A DNA stretch of 64,000 nt from NCBI GenBank assembly GCA_030407085.1, contig CM059582.1, positions 199,376,001-199,440,000 of the forward strand, given 5' to 3'. Both the position numbers and the translations under genes were made by a program. The notes under the pieces were generated by a model. It searched no databases, was not told the DNA's origin, and worked only from the letters and a program-made list of their open reading frames with translations. This DNA comes from Trichopria drosophilae. Taxonomy: Eukaryota; Arthropoda; Insecta; Hymenoptera; Diapriidae. How positions within the stretch are numbered: the first letter of the stretch is position 1; every line of letters begins with the position of its first letter. Positions 57,321 through 64,000 of this stretch are shown in pieces.

Positions 57321-60250
57321 TTTGTTTTCTCCCTGATTACAAATCTGAAATCGAATGTCAGAAATTTAATATAGTGGATGCAATATGGCGGCTGAACATT
57401 TGAAAAAATGTCCGAATCTCAATGAAATTACTTGGAATTTCTAGGATCGCTGAACAGGCACCAAAATTCAAATGTTTTGAATTTTAACCATTTTTGGTCG
57501 GGAAGGGCATTATGTTTTCTCAACTTTTAATGTTGTATCTTTTAATGTAATTGGGATAAAAAATTTTCATAATACGATTTTCGAAAGTTTGGGGCCTTGT
57601 CTTTCATTTCCCGTGGTTCAAATTGACCTCCGAAGTAATAGAAAAAAGTTACAGCCCATTTAAAAAAAAAACTCTGAATATTCACGATCTTCTTTTAGAA
57701 ATCCCACATTTTTAAATAGAAAACTTCTGCAAGAATAATGTAACCACCAGAAAAGGTAGTATGGTTATGGATTCTAACAATTTCTATCGAGTGTTTACCA
57801 TCATTCAATATTGCGGCTTCAAGATGGCGGCTTAAAGAAAGAAAAACAATATTTTTCCGAATTCTTACATTTTTCAAATATTCCACTATCTACTGCTTTG
57901 CATCCTCTATTTTTAACTCTTTATATCATCATTGTCAGATTTGAAATCAGCAATCTCTCAAAATCCGAGTAACAGAATCCTGGTAAATATTTCACAGTTT
58001 GAAAATTGACTTTAGATTCACTGCATATATGTGCAACTTCCTAGTGATCCAGTTAAGCAATTTTGTATTACTACTAAACTTGATGTTATTCACTACATAT
58101 AATTTAAAATGTATTTAAACCTTTTAGGTATTGAAATTTTAAGATCTTTAAAACAAACTGGTAAAAATTAAAAATAAAAGACAAAGCGTTTCAATAGTCC
58201 AACTTTTATCCTTCACGTGATCAAGTGAATGAGTACGTTTCGTAAAAGTCATCGAAACAAAGGAAAATATCATAATATATACTGTATTTAATTCTCTTCC
58301 TTAATATGTAATATATAAATTCCTGGATATTGAATTTGTCATCTTCAATTTTAAAATTTAATGTCAAATTCGTCTTCAAATATCCCGAAAGACTCGGTTG
58401 CACAATCTCTAGTCAAATCCGAAATCTCATACACTTTAGGCCAAAATAATAATTCTTCTAGCCCATTCTGTAGCGTGTAGAACATGTCAAATAACGATCA
58501 AAGAATATGCTAATACCGCAATGTAAGGCCTTTTTTACTTTCAAACGAAATGATTTTCATATCTCTCCTTCTTAAAAGGTCACAGTTCAACTAAATTAAA
58601 ATTGGTACGTGACTAATTTCTATAACCAGTTCATAAATTTCATATTAAAAATTCACGTGTAAATAGTTAATGGAACCATATTTTACAAAAGTTAAATATG
58701 GAATAACAAAAAATAGATAAATGAACTAGTTCGATAGTAAACTAGACCATGAGAATGTTCCGTTGACTAATTCCAAGTGACCATTATCTAACATAAAATG
58801 AAATGCGCCGTAGTTTTACAATCGAATAGTCACTTTAAATATCCCTAAGTAATAAAATAGATTCAAAAAAGTTATTAAAATAAAACCACCTTGTTTCATA
58901 GTAATTGTGATATTGCATGATATATTTTAAAATATTCTGAATGGTCAACATACAGTCAATAACTTTTCTCGTTATTAATTTTACCATTATTATTTTTTAC
59001 AACCACTTATTCTTTTTCCCATGGTTCCATTAATCATTTTTTGTTCTGTGTGGTTTTTCAGTTGTTAAGTCAATCTTTACGTTGTATTAAATAGTTCTTC
59101 AAACGTACATTTAACATAATCAAACGTTTTTATCCAATTTCCAAATATTATCAAAGAATTTTATTTTGTCGAGTATTTTTGTTCTAGTGTATTTTCTAGT
59201 GTACTGATACTAACGTATTGTCGTGGCTCAAATTTTTGCTTTCGTTCTGATGTAAAATTGTCTAAATATTTTCGAAAGCATTTACTGATTTCGACTTATC
59301 TTTTAAGCCCATCATTAGTGATAGTTGTAATTACTTAAAAGGCACAGAGAAGTTTAAATAGCCACTGTAACGAATCCTGCATGAATTTTATTCATAATTA
59401 CTCAAAAGTAATACTTCCTAAACTATTACTTCCTAGGAGAAAATATCATTAGATTTAAATTTATTTTTAAACCTGATAGTGAGAGCAAAAGAGTCAACGA
59501 CACCTTCAACGATGTGCTCCGAATGTTATCCTGTAACCGGGAAGTCCAAGACTAGTGTGATGAAATGATAATTCCTGCTGAGACGGAAAACGTTACACCT
59601 AGTCTTTAAAAATGACGAGATTACTCGATTGCAAAAAAATTAAGGAAGTGGTGCTAATGAACGCCGCATACGTCTTTTAAAAGATTATAAAGTCGAAATT
59701 AAATAATTCTTTATATACGAAAAGAAAGCCAAATATTTAATTAATTGTATTTTGAACAATTTGTAATTGAAAAAATTTAGTTTTTCGACAGGGAGATTGG
59801 TATAAAATTTCTCATAGAAACTATAGACTCCAAATTTGTCTATATTTAAGTTGCGATAATAACGAGATCTTAATCATGAAAATTGCATTTATTTATCAGG
59901 CACATTAATTTTGATGTTAGACAATGACACTTCCTATGTTATCATGTACGTCTGTTTTTTTTGGCTCCCTGGTGACGAAATTGACAGATTTTCAAAATAC
60001 GAAATGGCGTATCCAATAAGACAAACGAAAATGTAAATTTTCATTCTACTTTTGTGAAAGTAGTTCGTTATAGAAATGGGTTTCTGTTGGTAGATTCTGA
60101 TTATGAGCCATGTATAATATCAAAATATTGCATGAATTTTTAATTTCGGAAAATCTGATATTTCGATAATCAGTTAGGATATTGAGTTAGACCCGAAAAA
60201 CCAAAAAATTAGGCTAGATGACTAGATGAAATTGTCAGAATTTTAAAACC
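57320..60250. repeat. Scattered decayed repeat copies
   Basis: 'Atatggcgg' and 'aagatggcgg' words occur at 57380 and 57820, and family pieces at 57940-57980 and 59985-60180. An inverted pair 'gttaatggaaccat' (58667) and 'atggttccattaat' (59021) may bound another element of about 0.37 kb. Confidence 0.35.
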
Positions 60251-60479
60251 AACCATGTTACTGAATAAAATCAAATTTGTCTCGATTCCCAGGCTCCCAA
60301 CTCAAATTTTTATCCAATTTTGTTACCAAGTTTGTTTTTCTTTAAAGAAAAGAGTACATAGAATCAGAAATATTGCTATCCAGTTTTTGGAGGATCGAAA
60401 TACAATTTTTGTTCAATTTGTCTGCTAAAAATCGAACTGTACGAGAGACACTAGCTTAAAATACATTTATAATTTTTAG

Positions 60480-61230
60480 TCCAAAGGAAAAACGACAAAT
60501 GTTTTTTTATGTCTCAGATACGTTTATTTTAAATCGTTCTTTAAACGTTTAAAAAAAAAGGGAAGCGCTGGAGACGTTACAAAAATGTACATTTTATAAT
60601 GCAAATTTGTTGATTATAACGTTCCACACAAGCAAAAAAAAGAATTTAAAACATTTTAGAAACGTGTTGTGAACGTTAAATGTCACGTGATTTTTATGTA
60701 ATTTAAAATCTAAGCTACACATTTACTAAAATGTACGTGAAAATATGTACAAAAATTTTTTAAGGTACCGAGAATATTTGTAAAACGTTTAAATTTGTGA
60801 AGGAACGTTCTAGGGCAAATTAAAATTTGGACGTATCTTAATGAAACATTTGAAAATGATCATGGGAACGTCTTTGAAATGTCTCAATATTGATTTGTAT
60901 CAGACTGCAAATAATATTTAAAAAACGTTTTGAACAATTGGAACTGTTTGCGATCTAAATTGAGACGTTGTTAAGATGTTCTATTAAGATTAGTCAGAGT
61001 TTAAATTTGTGTGTATAACGTTTTTAAAACGTTTTCTAAACTATTTTTGAATTGAAATCGTTACGTTTATTTTCATATATCTTTATCAAATTTGATTCAG
61101 AGATGTTTAATTTCTATTAAAAACCTCGGACAGGAAACGCTAACAACACTTTTTTAAATCATTTCTCGAACAAGTATGGGACGTTTAATTTATTTTGAAA
61201 CGTTTTGTAGACGTTTTTAAAACCTTTCTG
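60480..61230. repeat. Stretch built of degenerate 'aaacgtttaaaac' words
   Basis: ACGTTT, AAACGT and related words recur every 30-60 bp across 750 bp, with 'gtctca' near both edges (60513, 61231). It looks like the interior of a decayed TIR element similar in style to 39775-40581, but I could not fix the ends. Confidence 0.4.
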
Positions 61231-62676
61231 TCTCAGTTGATCCCGTCATTTATCTGTATACCATACGTATAGATATAATTATATCCAATTAGCAACAAAT
61301 TTATAATTATATTCGCTTGTTTGTGAAAAAACTTGGAATGTAGTAGAAAAGTTAAATTATAATATATACTTAGAAAAAGAATATTTCATGCAACTGAAAA
61401 CTCAGATTTTTTAATTTCAATTCCTGATATAGTTCTGATTGAGATCAATGGTTTGTTATAGAGTTGTTCTGAAATACAAGTCAAATCGTAGTTAAAAATT
61501 AAGTTACCGAATTTGAACTGGTAGATTCAAGATTGGGGACGATGGAACTTTTGTCGATGAAAATTTAAGATAATAGAACAAAAACTTCTACAAAGATTTC
61601 AATAGAGCAGTAATAAATTGTTTAAACGTTAATTATATCATAGTTGTAATTTTCTCTAATTAGAAATTAATGAATTAATTAAAGTCGATTAGATTTTTTA
61701 GGCTGAAAACAAAGAGTGCACAAGAACGTTTAAAAAAATGGTTATGCCTTGAAAAAATTACACTTAATTAAACTATTTTTTGAAAAGTTTTAATCAAATT
61801 AGTTACTTCAAATGAAATGACTGTTTTATTTACTACAGAAAATAAATAGAAGTAACTCTAAGAGACAAAATTATTCAATTTGCAAATAACTCATTTCGTT
61901 GAATTTCATTATTGGACTGTTCTCCAAAAGTTGGAATAACTTGAGTGTATTTTTGGCCCCAGAATTTTTTGGTGATTTCCCAACGAATTACTAAATTATT
62001 GTACTAATAAAATACTATTATTTATGCTGTTGTACACTCAGAAAAAAATGAACTAAATAGAAGTAAAATTTATTTTGAACAACGTCATTTATTTTAATAC
62101 TCAGAAACCAATAATTTCTTCAATGAAACGAATATATTCCTTCATGCAAGTAAGTCAATGTTAAATTTAAGAAAAGCTTTTCTAAAATCTATAAAATATT
62201 ACAAAAAATAAGTATTTATTTATATAATTAAAATGTATACTGATTATTTCGAAAAATTTGATTAATCACGTCAATGGAGGGTTTTTTTCTGTTAAGTAAA
62301 TTAATTTCAAAGAAAAATAGTACATTACGATACAAGTGCACCAAGGTTCAGAATTTCTGAAAATGTGTACATTACACCATATCTACCGAAATAATTTCAA
62401 TAATTGTACAACAATTACGAAATGTTATCTGATGTTGATTGAAATTATGAATCTGGTCTTTGTAGGTTAGAGAAGGGTTCTATAATTTTTTCTAAACTGG
62501 TTCATTAACTGAATTAAAACAGGTAATCGTTTTTTTAATATCCGAAAATGACCGCGTTTATACTGGTAAAAATACGTGTTTTTTAACTGTGAAAAAGTAT
62601 ATATTTATACCAACTACGAGATGTTTTTAAAATCTTATCTTTTAACCTGTAAAATAAATATTTTTGTCCATATATA

Positions 62677-63187
62677 TGGGTCATTCCATGTGAAATTTAC
62701 AATCCAAATTTTTTGTTCAATCGAATATTTTTTTCTTGCTTTAGAGAAAATAATAAAATATACGTGTTTTTTTATTTGAATATTATATTCAATATTTTCG
62801 AGATATGATTTTTCAAAATTTTAAGAAAAGAAAAATGTAACTTTTGGAAATGCGTGTAACTCGAAAAGTATTCAATGTATAAAAAATGTTATAAGGAATA
62901 ATAGTTTCCTATTGATTAAAACTTTATACAGAAACTAAAAAAAAAATTGTAGTGTTTTTTAATCCATAAGTTTGACAATTTTTATAAACAAATTAGATTA
63001 TATCAGATTTGGTATGCTTTTTTGTTTCTATTTTACACTGAAAATACGTATTCAACTCCGTAGAAAATACTGTAAAAATTTCAGAATGGACTGTTCATAA
63101 CTTGTCGAGATATAAATAATTGTTTATAAATAAAGCAAGAAAAAAAATATTCCATTGAAAAAAAAACTTTGGATTGTAAATGACCCA
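62677..63187. mobile_element. TIR element with TGGGTCATT ends (511 bp)
   Basis: The left end TGGGTCATTCCATGTGAAAT, continuing through 'ttacaatccaaa' and 'cttgcttta', is matched inverted at 63130-63187, with about 10 bp missing near the right tip. The arms are 55-70 bp. No ORF. Confidence 0.6.
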
Positions 63188-64000
63188 TGTGTAAAAGACT
63201 CTTTTTAATGGGGTGTTAAAATTCCAATACCCGGTAAAAGACACTTTTCTCACTGAAGTTAAATATGAAACAATTTGTCTTTTATATTATCTCTATCTTT
63301 ACAGTTTTTAACACCATTCAGACTCTTATGGATGTACTATTAAAAATCGTTCATTATTTAGAATCTTAATCACTGACCTACGTAATTCATTCCTTTTTAC
63401 GCGTCTGCATTGCTTTTGTTTGTGGATAAAACCCCTGTGACCCTTCAACAGAATATCATCAGCCTTTGAAATTGGCGTCAAAATAACGGTTTTTAATGAC
63501 AGGTTTCTAAATGTGTACTTATTATGTATTTAAAAAAGCTGTGTAACAATATTTATAATTATGCATTAGTAATTTCGCGTCCAAGTCTAAAATTGTTACT
63601 AAAATTTTAAACCTTATTCGATATTTTGTTAATAGTATTTAATATCCTAGTTTGTACCATAGTATTTCTAAACACGTTCTTTTGGTTTTAACTTATCACT
63701 TTCTTTCTTGGAATAACAATGGATTGAAAGAACTTGTAATCATTAAAATAAATTATATGTACGTTATATATTATTTATATATTATTTACGTAATAAAATA
63801 AATTAAAATAATCATTAAAAGAAGAGTACACAGAAGTTGGAAACTTAAAAAGATTTAAAGTTAAACGTCTTGCTCAATGTTCAATGCTCAATGTTTACAC
63901 GACTCTAAAGCGTTTTACGAGAAATATATTAATGAAATTCATCTGGTGAGAGTAATTCTCTAGTAGTACGGGTCTATTTTGACACTTTTTTTTTGTAATC
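63188..64000. other. Window end, AT-rich, nothing recognised
   Basis: No gene or clear element is seen. Short direct repeats 'ttatatattattta' (63770) and 'caatgttcaatgctcaatg' (63875) are present. Confidence 0.35.

Noticed and set aside
1..64000. CRISPR arrays, bacterial operons, riboswitches
   Set aside because: The DNA is eukaryotic. No regularly spaced direct repeats with unique spacers and no prokaryotic gene organisation are seen.

Overview
This window is AT-rich eukaryotic nuclear DNA, almost certainly from an insect. The evidence is short GT-AG exons separated by long introns, an ankyrin-bearing animal-type L-asparaginase, a small secreted protein resembling the arthropod DM4/DM12 family, short CCTAA runs like the insect telomere motif (near 1590 and 12548), and abundant piggyBac-like (TTAA) and pogo-like (TA) repeats. 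A hymenopteran is plausible but is not proven by the sequence.

Two protein genes converge. On the plus strand, an eight-exon cytosolic-type L-asparaginase gene (ASPG-like) runs from 2285 to 15983 and encodes about 630 aa. On the minus strand, a four-exon gene runs from 37565 down to 16841 and encodes a 234-aa putative secreted or membrane protein with four cysteines. All ten junctions keep phase, and the two stop codons are 857 bp apart. The minus gene was assembled here from exons too short to stand out as long ORFs.

Intron 7 of ASPG (4260-15641, 11.4 kb) is about 85 percent mobile or repeat DNA by my boundaries. It holds nested pogo-like MITEs, a tandem repeat of about 150 bp split by a palindromic piggyBac-like MITE, a 2.8-kb foldback, a second TIR element and a 2.6-kb foldback that stops about 60 bp before exon 8. 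The two large introns of the minus gene carry a decayed non-LTR retrotransposon (21.2-22.6 kb), several MITEs and a 3.68-kb DNA transposon (29582-33264). That transposon has near-identical 350-bp TIRs, a TTAT duplication and a 720-aa transposase of Chapaev/RAG1-like appearance.

From about 37.6 kb to the end I find no gene. This stretch holds a GC- and CpG-richer island (38.4-38.9 kb), a tRNA-derived SINE with a 12-bp target duplication (40.8 kb), a 92-bp tandem repeat (41.4 kb), further MITEs, and many degenerate copies of two dispersed repeat families. One family is recognisable by 'atccgccattttgaa' and 'cgtaatcagcgacccc', the other by 'ataacctcaaaaat' and 'atcacgtcaag'. Exon boundaries were read by eye from splice consensus, phase and protein continuity. 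Repeat edges are approximate unless a target duplication is quoted.
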